Assembly (NCBI GenBank): GCA_022072455.1
Contig: JAJVHY010000003.1
Location: 124,001-188,000 of the forward strand
Origin: Verrucomicrobiia bacterium
Lineage (GTDB): Bacteria; Verrucomicrobiota; Verrucomicrobiia; Palsa-1439
DNA: 64,000 bases
Direction of reading: 5' to 3'
Made by a program: the position numbers and the translations under genes
In this document: positions 25,273 to 32,979 of the stretch, piece after piece
Position numbering within the stretch: position 1 is the first letter of the stretch
Layout: each line of letters begins with the position of its first letter
Notes under the pieces: model-generated
Told to the model about the DNA's origin: nothing
The model's input: the letters and a program-made list of their open reading frames with translations, nothing else
The model's database searches: none

Positions 25273-25337
25273 ACTCCCAGCTTTCAATTTCGCTCACTGA
25301 CAAAACCACCAACCCAACCGAACAAGAGGCCCAATGA
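25269..25337 (+). CDS. Tiny 22-codon frame overlapping both neighbours
   Basis: The frame MNSQLSISLTDKTTNPTEQ... is 22 codons long. Its ATG overlaps the upstream stop (ATGA) and its stop overlaps the downstream ATG (ATGA). This double overlap bridges an otherwise 61-bp gap and looks like a translational relay between the 264- and 209-residue proteins. It could equally be a chance frame. Confidence 0.4.
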   Translation: MNSQLSISLTDKTTNPTEQEAQ

Positions 25338-25963
25338 AAACGTTCACCGCAGACAAACTACAAGCAGCGCTTAAGGATTTTCTCACCAAGGAAGCCGGTA
25401 TAACCGAACTCGAACGCGACCTTGCCGCGACAAAAAACGAAGTTGAATCGTTTTTGGAATCCGTGGATCCATTGGACAAGGCCGCTCTGACACGGGCGAC
25501 AGAGACTGTTTCTGTCAAGCAGACCTACATCGGGCTATTGCCGCGCAAGATCGAAAGACTAAAGACCGAACTGGCGCCGTCACTGCGGCGCGTGGGCGAG
25601 GAATGCGAGCGCTCATACCGGGAGTTTGAGCAGGTTGTCATTGCCAATGGCACGGAAGAGATTGAGCGGTTAGCCAAGAATGTCCCTGAGTCCCTAGTTG
25701 CAGGCGCGGCGGACCCCAACGCGAAACGGCGCGCTCTCGCCAGACAAGCGGGGCTATGGGATGAGAGTTGCGGGTTTAGCATGCGCCCTGAGCGGCCCAA
25801 TGCCGAAATGATGTTCCTCAATTATCACGGAGAGCCCGAGCAGTTCGGACGAAAGAGCGCGGAGGTCGTGACCGTTGCAAAAGAACTTCTGGCCTTGTTC
25901 GACGCGTACAAGAAGAACGGGAGTACTTTCGTCGCCAAATCCATGCAGAAGTTCCTGAAGTAA
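25334..25963 (+). CDS. Unrecognised helical protein of the Mu-like transposon
   Basis: The 209-residue protein is mostly charged helix with coiled-coil character in its first half (LKDFLTKEAGITELERDLAATKNEVESFLESV; LLPRKIERLKTELAPSLRRVGEECERSYREFEQ). The second half contains AKRRALARQAGLWDESCGFSMRPERPNAEMMFLNYHGEPEQFG. No family recognised. In Mu the early region after ner holds helical proteins such as Gam, but I see no specific similarity to Gam. Confidence 0.6.
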   Translation: MKTFTADKLQAALKDFLTKEAGITELERDLAATKNEVESFLESVDPLDKAALTRATETVSVKQTYIGLLPRKIERLKTELAPSLRRVGEECERSYREFEQVVIANGTEEIERLAKNVPESLVAGAADPNAKRRALARQAGLWDESCGFSMRPERPNAEMMFLNYHGEPEQFGRKSAEVVTVAKELLALFDAYKKNGSTFVAKSMQKFLK

Positions 25964-26114
25964 ATCCCTGAATCGTGTCTACTGGCTTTCAAATCACTTT
26001 GCAGACGGTGCTACTGGCCGCCGCCATCCCGGCGCCGTTTGCAGTGGTGGGCTCGCCCTCTCCCCTGGGGGCGACCCGCCACAATTTTTGGGAACTAACT
26101 CCGGGGGACTGAGA

Positions 26115-26684
26115 ATGCACGCGTGCGAGAACTGTGGGACCAAATTCCAACCCAAACGCCGGACTCGGCGATTTTGCAACGCCGCTTGCCGGTCGGAAGC
26201 CCGCCACAAAAAGGTGGCCATCGCGCTAAGACCCGTTCTTAGCGTGCGCACGCTTCCTGTGCCCTCCGGTGAAGCGCCACGGCCATCCGGGCGGCAGTCT
26301 CGGAAGCCAATTCAACCCCGGAAACTGCATGTCCTCAATCCGTGCGCGGCGTACCGTCCGGTCCGGGCTTGGCTTTCGCGGGTGGGGCGCGTGCCAGGCC
26401 ACTGGCAGGATCGGCGCGCGGATTTGCTGGGTATCGCGTGCGCGATGACTCTGGCGCTGATCGAGCAAACCGGATGCACTATGGCGGCAGCTTTCAATTC
26501 TTTGCGGCCATCCTTGGACGGGATCAAGCTGGGCACGGCGCGCCGACCTCTGCGGCTTTCATCCATCACCTTCTGGCGGGTCTATTCTCGCTGGCTACAA
26601 ACGGGCGGCCAACCGAAAGCGTTCCGACTCCACTTTGACCGGTGTGGTCGCAAGCCAAACGCGATTCGAGGTAAGAGCGGCTAG
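26115..26684 (+). CDS. Zinc-finger protein upstream of the transposase
   Basis: The ATG at 26115 follows a GGGGG/GGACTGAG ribosome-binding region; a TTG at 26088 in frame is less likely. The 189-residue protein opens with a Cys4-type finger, CENCGTKFQPKRRTRRFCNAACRSEARHKK, like the CxxC...FC...C motif of small phage and HNH-associated zinc proteins. A basic, proline-rich linker and a helical C-terminal part (ACAMTLALIEQTGCTMAAAFNSLRP) follow. It ends 6 bp before the transposase and may be an accessory DNA-binding protein. Confidence 0.6.
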   Translation: MHACENCGTKFQPKRRTRRFCNAACRSEARHKKVAIALRPVLSVRTLPVPSGEAPRPSGRQSRKPIQPRKLHVLNPCAAYRPVRAWLSRVGRVPGHWQDRRADLLGIACAMTLALIEQTGCTMAAAFNSLRPSLDGIKLGTARRPLRLSSITFWRVYSRWLQTGGQPKAFRLHFDRCGRKPNAIRGKSG

Positions 26685-26690
26685 CGCACT

Positions 26691-29105
26691 ATGGCAGACC
26701 AATTACAGGGGAACGGCGGTGGCGGCGCCTTGAGTAAGCGCTTGAGTCTTGAGCCTAATGATCTCCGGCCGAGAGCTAGTTCGCTGCCGCCGTTCACCTC
26801 TCAACAGATCGCGCACGCCTTGCGCATCTCACGCCCGCGCGCTTGGCAGCTTATCGGCGGGGCTGCCGCGAATGACCGGACCATCGTGAATGGTAAGACT
26901 GTGCCCGCTTGGCAATTTGACGAACTACCGGCCGCTCTCCGCGAACGCTTGGAACGTGAAGCCAGCCGCTGCGGTTATCGTAACGCCATCGCCTTGCTTC
27001 AATCACCGCTCCGGCGTTGGAGTCCCCCGGTGCCGCTGAATCAAATTCCGTCTCGTTACTGGCAGCACGCGGAAAAACTTCGCGCCGCATTGGCGGACAC
27101 GCTGCGTCGGCTCAATGACGACACGTTGAGTCCGGGCGAGTTGAGCCGGCTCGGTCTGGCGGATTTCCAGAGAGTGCATGGCCGCGCAATCACGGCGCGT
27201 CACTGGCAGCGGCTCTTGGATCGCGTCATTGAACGCGACGGCGGCGCTGAAGACTGGGGCCGCTTGGAATTGTATCTGGACGATGGATTGACGCGACCAG
27301 CGCAACCAGCGGCGGCGGCATTGGCGGCGGAATCTGTCACCGCACCATTGCGCCACGTGGTGGACACGTTCAAGGAACGCACCGCGCCCACTCCGTCAGA
27401 AACCGCCCGGCTGTGGGATGCCGGCTTTACACTTTTGGAGAACCTCACAGCCGATGGGATGCGACCCGCCAAAATCCGGCGGTGGGTTGTCGGCTTTCTT
27501 CAAAGCCAGCCTTTCATGTTAGCCAAGAACCGTGCCGCTCTGGGGAAGTGTTGGCAGCGAAAATATCGCGCTTGGAAAGACAGCGGACGGAGTGTGACAG
27601 GCATTGCGGATGGACGTGCAAAGAACTCAGGCCGCAAAGCGCCACCTGTGCCGCACGAGTTCTTGGATTTGTTGGTGGCGCGTGGGTTGAATACCGGGGA
27701 AGCGGGACTTACCGGGGCTTGGAAAGAGCTTTGGGATGAAGAAAAAATTCCGGCTGTGTTTGTCGAAATGTACCGGCGGGATCGGCTCCCTGATTGCATC
27801 CGGTCGATTGCCGGCCCGGAGTTGGAACGGGTACGCCTAGAGTACCTGGGGCCAAAGGCGGCGAAGCTCGGCGGCGCAAAATGCGTCCGCACGTGGGACG
27901 GGTTGCCGGCTGGCGTTCAAGCCCAAGCCGACGATTGCACTCTGCCAGTGTATTTCTATGTTGAAACAGCGCCGGGTGAGTTTGAGGTGTTGCGGGGGCA
28001 GTTGTTGCTATGGATCGACACGCGCACTCGCTACATCTACCACTTCCAACTGTTGCCGAAGAAAAGCTACTCATCGCTCGACATCATGCGCGGGATAATC
28101 GAGTTGCATGACATCTACGGATTACCGGAGGAGTTTTATTTCGAGCGCGGCATCTGGGAAAAATCTCTCCTTATCAAGGGCCGTGGCGGTGATGAAGTTT
28201 CCTGGTCTGATCGAGCCGAAGGGCTGGCCAGTTTGGGCATCAAAATCTCACATGCGCAGGGACCATCCGCCAAGATCGTTGAAGGGGTTCTGGGTGCGGT
28301 TCAAAATCTAATGGAGCGCGAGCGCGGATATTGTGGCCGTGACGAGCGCCGTGATTGCCCGGAATTTGTCCGCGCCGGAATCAATTACTGGAAAGCTGGG
28401 GGACATCCGAAAACTTACTTCTACAGCTTCACCGAATGGCAGCAACGCCTCGTATGGATTTTCAACCGGTACAACGAAACACCACAACAAGGTAAGCAAC
28501 TCCGGGGTTTGAGTCCGCGCGCGGGGCTATTGAAGTGGACGAAGAGCCCGCCAATCGAACTGAACAACGCAACGCGCTATCTCTTGGCGACACACCGCCG
28601 TACGCTCACAGTGACAGCCCAGGGAGTTACCGTCCGCATTGGAAAACGTCCCTATGTCTACCGGAGTGAAGTCACCGGCAGGTTGCGCGGTGAGCAGGTC
28701 GTCGCGTGGTTTGATATTGAAGACCCGAGTTTGATCACGCTCACAGACCTGCAACACGGAAATCCGCAGACCGTCCCGCGTTGTACGGAATTGCCTGCGT
28801 ACGGAGCGACCAGCGAGCAGATTGCCGCCTCTCAATCCGAAGTGGCAGCACATCGAAACCCAAGTCGGACCCACTTGCGGCGCTTGCGTGAATTGCATTC
28901 CGAAGAATTTGCCCACCGCTCAACCCGGCAAGTTATCGCCACCCCAGCAACGCGCGAACTCGGCGAGACGATCCAACGCCAACGCACAGAAATTCTCCGC
29001 ACCCAAATATCGGAAGACAATCAACGCCGTGCAGCCGCTCGACGGTTGCAGAGTTTCTTAGACGTGAAGGCCCCTGGCGACCGCTTCGAGGTTACTGAAA
29101 AATGA
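26691..29105 (+). CDS. MuA-like transposase (rve/DDE integrase core)
   Basis: The protein has 804 residues. An N-terminal DNA-binding region is suggested by FTSQQIAHALRISRPRAWQLI (residues 35-55) with PAWQFDELPAALRERL, as in Mu-type transposases. The catalytic core spans about 400-560: VQAQADDCTLPVYFY (Asp 414/415), then DIYGLPEEFYFERG, where the usual DNG is ERG (Glu 485), and AKIVEGVLGAVQNLMERERGY (Glu 531). The Mu C-terminal barrel region would follow. Length, order and the adjoining ATPase gene make MuA the best match; TniA/TnsB-like is the alternative. Its stop overlaps the ATPase start by 4 bp. Confidence 0.88.
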   Translation: MADQLQGNGGGGALSKRLSLEPNDLRPRASSLPPFTSQQIAHALRISRPRAWQLIGGAAANDRTIVNGKTVPAWQFDELPAALRERLEREASRCGYRNAIALLQSPLRRWSPPVPLNQIPSRYWQHAEKLRAALADTLRRLNDDTLSPGELSRLGLADFQRVHGRAITARHWQRLLDRVIERDGGAEDWGRLELYLDDGLTRPAQPAAAALAAESVTAPLRHVVDTFKERTAPTPSETARLWDAGFTLLENLTADGMRPAKIRRWVVGFLQSQPFMLAKNRAALGKCWQRKYRAWKDSGRSVTGIADGRAKNSGRKAPPVPHEFLDLLVARGLNTGEAGLTGAWKELWDEEKIPAVFVEMYRRDRLPDCIRSIAGPELERVRLEYLGPKAAKLGGAKCVRTWDGLPAGVQAQADDCTLPVYFYVETAPGEFEVLRGQLLLWIDTRTRYIYHFQLLPKKSYSSLDIMRGIIELHDIYGLPEEFYFERGIWEKSLLIKGRGGDEVSWSDRAEGLASLGIKISHAQGPSAKIVEGVLGAVQNLMERERGYCGRDERRDCPEFVRAGINYWKAGGHPKTYFYSFTEWQQRLVWIFNRYNETPQQGKQLRGLSPRAGLLKWTKSPPIELNNATRYLLATHRRTLTVTAQGVTVRIGKRPYVYRSEVTGRLRGEQVVAWFDIEDPSLITLTDLQHGNPQTVPRCTELPAYGATSEQIAASQSEVAAHRNPSRTHLRRLRELHSEEFAHRSTRQVIATPATRELGETIQRQRTEILRTQISEDNQRRAAARRLQSFLDVKAPGDRFEVTEK

Positions 29106-30562
29106 GCAATACGCGCCGCACAAAAGATAGATCGGGGTTTAATCCGGAGCGCTATATGTCCAGCCTCGCGCTATCGCAAGCCCGCGCATTGCCGGGAAAT
29201 CTTGTGGCCGTGCGCTGTAGTGTGCTCGAAGAACCAAAAGACCGGCGGCTGGTCTACTTCCTTCAAGCTTTGTCGCACCGGGAAGGCGGCTTGCGCCGCG
29301 TGGCCGCTGAACTGTTCGCAATTTTTCCCGACCGGATCGGAACCGAAAGCATGCACCGGTTTGGCATTCTCCCAGGGAAAACGTACTCGGAAGAGCAAGC
29401 ACGAAAAGTCCTGGGCGATTTCGACGATGTCCGCGCACGGCTTGACGAGCCGGTCGCTCTGACGGTGGACGAAGCGTTGAAGAAGTGCTGGGACTGTGTT
29501 GATAATTTTGCGGAGTTCCTTGAATCACTCTGCCTCGACCCGGAGAAAGAGATCACCCCCAGTGAGCGGCTCGGCGTGTATCCCTGCCACGTTCACTATT
29601 TCCGCGACCTCTTGGGGGCACTGTTTGAGTATCAGCGACGGAAGGAGGCCGATGCGCAACAGCGCTTCGTGCCGACCGGTATCAGTGAGAAGATTTTTGA
29701 GGAATTGAATTACTCACAAGACCAGCGCTGCCTCGTTGTTATTGATGGAAAATCCAGAATCGGCAAGACAACCTCTGTCAAAGCCTGGTGTGAAGCCAGA
29801 CTCGGTGGAGTCCGTTACGTGCCTGTGCCCCCCACCAATGACGAGCGCAGCTTCTTCGTTGCTGTCGCGCGTGCGCTTGGAACCGCCGACGCCACAACCT
29901 TCAAGGCGGCGCAGATTCGCGACCGGGTCGAGAAGGTGTTGGAGACCGGACATATCATGCTGGTGTTCGATGAGGCTCACTATCTCTGGCCGCAGTACAG
30001 AGGCGAAACTCTTCCCTTCCGAATCAACTGGATTCTCACGGCATTGGTTAACAATGGTGTGCCTGTGGCCTTGGTAACAACCCCCCAGTTTGTGCGCAAT
30101 CAGCGGCGGGTTGAAAAATCCACTGAGTGGGAAAGCGAGCAACTCAAAGGCCGAATCGGCCATTGGCTCACACTTCCCGAAAGCCCAACTGACAAGGACA
30201 TGGGCGCGGTCGCAAAGGCGCTGTTGCCGGAAGGAAACCCTGCCGATCTTGGGGCGCTGGTGGATTACGCGACAGCCTCGCAACGATACTTTGCCGGAAT
30301 TGATTTCGTGGTACGTCGGGCACGCTACTTGGCTGAAAAACGAGGAGCCGCCGTCCGGTCAGCCGATCTACGGGAGGCGCTCGCCAATGGGATTTTACCG
30401 TCCGATGCCGCCATGCGGGAAGCCCTGGCGTCGGCCTTGCCGGCGAAGTCCAAGCGCAGCCCGCGCATGAAGTCGGCAGAAGCGCCGTCGATCCATCGCC
30501 GTGACTTGGCGAGCGTGCCGCTGGGGCAACGTTCAGAGCCAAGCGCAGTCGTGATTTCATAG
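29102..30562 (+). CDS. MuB/TniB-like AAA+ ATPase, transposition target selector
   Basis: The 486-residue protein has an unfamiliar N-terminal 200 residues and an AAA+ core: Walker A GKSRIGKTT (residues 216-224), Walker B IMLVFDEAHYL (about 285-295), and sensor-like VPVALVTTPQF. The C-terminal tail is basic. MuB/TnsC/TniB proteins bind target DNA and activate the transposase. It is longer than MuB (about 312 residues), so the N-terminal half is an extra domain of unknown role. It is the last gene before the right end of the transposon. Confidence 0.85.
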   Translation: MSNTRRTKDRSGFNPERYMSSLALSQARALPGNLVAVRCSVLEEPKDRRLVYFLQALSHREGGLRRVAAELFAIFPDRIGTESMHRFGILPGKTYSEEQARKVLGDFDDVRARLDEPVALTVDEALKKCWDCVDNFAEFLESLCLDPEKEITPSERLGVYPCHVHYFRDLLGALFEYQRRKEADAQQRFVPTGISEKIFEELNYSQDQRCLVVIDGKSRIGKTTSVKAWCEARLGGVRYVPVPPTNDERSFFVAVARALGTADATTFKAAQIRDRVEKVLETGHIMLVFDEAHYLWPQYRGETLPFRINWILTALVNNGVPVALVTTPQFVRNQRRVEKSTEWESEQLKGRIGHWLTLPESPTDKDMGAVAKALLPEGNPADLGALVDYATASQRYFAGIDFVVRRARYLAEKRGAAVRSADLREALANGILPSDAAMREALASALPAKSKRSPRMKSAEAPSIHRRDLASVPLGQRSEPSAVVIS

Positions 30563-30639
30563 CGCAAGCGCGTCCGCCATTGGCGCTTGTCGGCTGAAAC
30601 CTGCCCATTTGGGCCGGGCGCAATTTGTGTCGTTACTCG

Positions 30640-30659
30640 TTTTTGACATTTATTCCCGC
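30640..30659 (-). repeat. End site R2 of the Mu-like transposon (degenerate)
   Basis: On the minus strand this reads GCGGGAATAAATGTCAAAAA, sharing the CGGGAA and TGTC core with L1/R1. It lies exactly 22 bp from R1 in the same orientation, a two-turn spacing. Confidence 0.55.
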
Positions 30660-30661
30660 AA

Positions 30662-30681
30662 AAGCGGACAAGTTTTCCCGT
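30662..30681 (-). repeat. End site R1 of the Mu-like transposon
   Basis: On the minus strand this reads ACGGGAAAACTTGTCCGCTT and starts 8 bp inside the right terminus, mirroring L1 at the left terminus. It differs from L1 at two positions near the inner end. Confidence 0.8.
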
Positions 30682-30689
30682 CAGTTACA

Positions 30690-30694
30690 CTAAC
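30690..30694. repeat. 5-bp target site duplication, right copy (CTAAC)
   Basis: CTAAC directly follows the CA terminus at 30689 and matches the copy at 20506-20510. Confidence 0.85.
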
Positions 30695-30879
30695 ACAGGC
30701 GGCTTGTAATTGGCGGGTTGTGCTTCTTTGTTTCGCCCCCAGAACTGCTACTTCTGCAATTCTGACACTCACCCGATTTGGGCATAAATGCCCCCTGCGG
30801 GTGGGTGGCAGGGTGAGGGATTTTTGGGGGCTGGATTTGGCTGGGAACTGGGCGGGGATCAGGCGGGTGGACTGGGCGG

Positions 30880-30909
30880 TTGACCTGTATGCTTATGCGG
30901 ACATATTCT
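30880..30909 (+). promoter_or_regulatory. Sigma-70-type promoter of arsR
   Basis: TTGACC (30880-30885) and TATTCT (30904-30909) are separated by 18 bp and end 7 bp before the arsR ATG, which would give a leaderless or nearly leaderless transcript. The spacer holds the repeated word atgcttatgcggacat, a possible ArsR operator. Confidence 0.5.
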
Positions 30910-30916
30910 CAGCCGA

Positions 30917-31282
30917 ATGGACAACCCAGACCAACTGTTCAAAGCGTTTTCGGACTCAACCCGCTTGCGGTTGTTGAACCTGCTCGCCCAACGAGAGCAT
31001 TGCGTTTGCGAGTTCCAAAGCATCCTGTGTGTCCCCCAGCCGAAAATCTCACGGCACCTCGCCTACTTACGCCGGTCGGGTTTGGTCAAAACTCGGCGCA
31101 ACGGCAAGTGGATTTACTACTCGCTTGCCCCCGCAACAAACCCTATCCATACGTCCCTGCTTCGTTGCCTGCGGGGATGCTTTACGGAAATCGGATTTCT
31201 GCAAGATGACCTCAAACGGGATCGGCAAAGCAAACCGTTCTGCCCTCCTCCCACAAAATCCTGTTCCTCCTGCGAACACTAA
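30917..31282 (+). CDS. ArsR-family metalloregulator
   Basis: The 121-residue winged-helix repressor begins MDNPDQLFKAFSDSTRLRLLNLLAQREHCVCEFQSILCVPQPKISRHLAYLRRSGLVKTRR. The HCVCEF motif in the predicted recognition region corresponds to the ELCVCDL arsenite site of ArsR, and the C-terminus carries more cysteines (FCPPPTKSCSSCEH). It would derepress on As(III) or a similar thiophilic ion. No arsenic resistance gene follows; it is a lone regulator within the island, perhaps left after loss of its operon. Confidence 0.85.
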   Translation: MDNPDQLFKAFSDSTRLRLLNLLAQREHCVCEFQSILCVPQPKISRHLAYLRRSGLVKTRRNGKWIYYSLAPATNPIHTSLLRCLRGCFTEIGFLQDDLKRDRQSKPFCPPPTKSCSSCEH

Positions 31283-31416
31283 GAATCTGAACGAGGACAT
31301 GACTGACCGGATACAAAATCTGCTGTTGATGCAGGGCTTCTGCCAGCGAGACATTGATGGCGTTCCCTGCGTTGAACGCTTGGCGAGATGGACACCGTTG
31401 GCTTGCCGCAATGCGG

Positions 31417-32187
31417 TTACTTGCTGGCCGGCACGCGCTCCCAGACTTTGAGCCAATCGATCTCGAAGATGTTGGTGGATTTTTCCTTTGCGCCGTAGCC
31501 CTCTTTGGGGCGCTCGCCGTTCCAAGATTTGATGGTCGATTCGCTTGTGAACAGGAAGAACTCTGGGACTTTGGAACCGGGACATTTTGTGTCGGTCGCC
31601 ACGACTTTGCCGTCACAGGTGAACCGGTAACCGTGGTCATCCCACTCCACGCCGTAGTCGTGCCACTCGTTGCCGACCGGGGCGGGGAACTTGCGTTTGC
31701 TGGATCTCAGCAACTCCGGTTTGTAGCTGCCCCAGTGCAACGCATACTGGTAGCCGCCCTTCATCAACCCCGTCGTCTCCATGATATCGATCTCCACGCC
31801 GTCCTCTGCCGCCTTGGCCGGGTCGCCGGTCTTGCCGTACGTCGGCGATAGCGCCCAGAACGCGACCTGCGTGCCGGGGTGGACGTTGAACCGGCACCGC
31901 GCCACGGCTTTGCCTTGCGTCGCGAAAAATTTCTTGCGCGTGGTCACGAAGCCGCAATGGGTCACGCCTTGGTCATCGGTGAAAGTCGTGATCACGAGCT
32001 TGCCGTCCTTGAGATCAACTGCCGACTCCGAGTTCATCGCGTCCCGCCGCTTGCCGGTTTCGACGTTCCAGATGTTCGGGTTCAACTCGGTGCCGTCGAA
32101 GTTCTCTTCGAGCGTCAGTTTCCAAGTCGGTTCGGCGGCGATGACCGACCCGGCAATGAACAGGAGACAAGAAATAAGCGTTGTCAT
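31417..32187 (-). CDS. Secreted GH16 family glycoside hydrolase
   Basis: The 256-residue protein has a signal peptide (MTTLISCLLFIAGSVIAAEP) and a GH16 jelly-roll fold: LTLEENFDGTELNPNIWNVETG at the start, the catalytic motif EIDIMET (E-x-D-x-x-E), and HWGSYKPE, GNEWHDYGVEWDDHGYRFTCDGKVV towards the end. GH16 enzymes cleave beta-1,3 or beta-1,3-1,4 glucans, agar or carrageenan; the substrate cannot be stated. It is a cargo gene of the tRNA-Gly island and the only carbohydrate enzyme in the window. Confidence 0.85.
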   Translation of the reverse strand: MTTLISCLLFIAGSVIAAEPTWKLTLEENFDGTELNPNIWNVETGKRRDAMNSESAVDLKDGKLVITTFTDDQGVTHCGFVTTRKKFFATQGKAVARCRFNVHPGTQVAFWALSPTYGKTGDPAKAAEDGVEIDIMETTGLMKGGYQYALHWGSYKPELLRSSKRKFPAPVGNEWHDYGVEWDDHGYRFTCDGKVVATDTKCPGSKVPEFFLFTSESTIKSWNGERPKEGYGAKEKSTNIFEIDWLKVWERVPASK

Positions 32188-32456
32188 AGATTTTCAGGTT
32201 CGCCCTCTAAGGTAACCACCTCGCCTCCTCGTGCAATAAACTTTCCCTTCGATCCGCCTCAACAATCATCGAGTGTGCCAACTCCCCCCTAGCCAGACAA
32301 ATAGTTGGAGAGTCGATCTTCAACTCTCCATTGTCATGTCCCCCGATGGCTTCGGGTTCTGGGCATCCGCCCTTCTGGGCGTTGCTTCCGAGAGTTGGTC
32401 GGCTCTCCAGTGAGAACGTAGGACTGCTCACGGAAAATGCAAGTGCTGTGGGCGAT
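32188..32456. other. Intergenic region with one hairpin
   Basis: No gene seen. An 8-bp inverted repeat, TGGAGAGT (32306-32313) and ACTCTCCA (32323-32330), could form a hairpin with a 9-nt loop but has no T-tract, so its role is unclear. Confidence 0.4.
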
Positions 32457-32672
32457 CTACAGCCCCTTTGTCAACTCCCCAACTGATACTGCCAGCCCGT
32501 CTGCGATTGCCTGAATGGTAAACAAACTTGGGTTTTCAACGCCGCGTTCGATGCCGCTCAGGAATGCTCGGTCGAGATCGGCTTTGGCGGCGAGAGCTTC
32601 TTGGGACAGCTTCCGTTTCTGACGCAAGCTCCGAACGCGTGCGCCGAACCGCTTGGCAATGTTGTGTCGCAC
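32457..32672 (-). CDS. Small XRE-family regulator
   Basis: A GTG at 32672 starts a 71-residue protein that is one HTH_XRE domain: FGARVRSLRQKRKLSQEALAAKADLDRAFLSGIERGVENPSLFTIQAIADGLAVSVGEL. Similar small proteins accompany restriction systems and prophages as controllers. No partner gene lies next to it. Confidence 0.75.
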   Translation of the reverse strand: MRHNIAKRFGARVRSLRQKRKLSQEALAAKADLDRAFLSGIERGVENPSLFTIQAIADGLAVSVGELTKGL

Positions 32673-32979
32673 TCGTCATGTTGTAGCCAGAAGTCCTGTA
32701 ACAGCCTGTAGGCTATAGGCAACAACAGGCTTGACGGGGAAACGCTGCCTCGCCAGTAAAGATGTAACGATGGCGCGACAAGTAACGGAAATACGAGATA
32801 GAGCAATGGGCTGTCCAACACGTCCGTGGATGCTGAAGAAGGCAAAGAGCGGCTCGACTGCCCCAGAATAACCCCAAAGCAGTAACCGCCCCTTCCACCA
32901 CGACCCGGTGACGGGGCTTGAAACGCAACCGAGTGCCCCCTCCGTCTGACTCCGCTGAGTCGCAGTTTCGCCCTGCGCA
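32673..32979. other. Intergenic region, nothing recognised
   Basis: Around 300 bp between the XRE gene and the integrase. Open frames on the minus strand here show no conserved features and atypical composition; I see no promoter, hairpin or repeat that stands out. Confidence 0.5.

Larger units (their letters stand above)
20511..30689. mobile_element. Mu-like transposon, 10,179 bp, with both ends defined
   Basis: The element begins TGAGCATT and ends AGTTACA (TG...CA). Each terminus is followed, exactly 8 bp inside, by the same 17-bp word ACGGGAAAACTTGTCCG in inverted orientation, and the element is flanked by CTAAC on both sides. Inside are a leftward arm (repressor, HTH protein, triple-repeat protein, 60-residue protein, a paralogue gene) and a rightward arm (HTH protein, paralogue gene, unrecognised genes, zinc-finger protein, MuA-like transposase, MuB-like ATPase). 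I see no capsid, portal or tail genes. It looks like an autonomous transposon built from the early region of a transposable phage, or a phage that lost its late genes. Confidence 0.88.

Noticed and set aside
20511-30689. CRISPR-associated or Tn7-like element
   Set aside because: No TnsA, TniQ/TnsD or Cas gene and no CRISPR array was seen; the gene set and divergent repressor fit Mu better.
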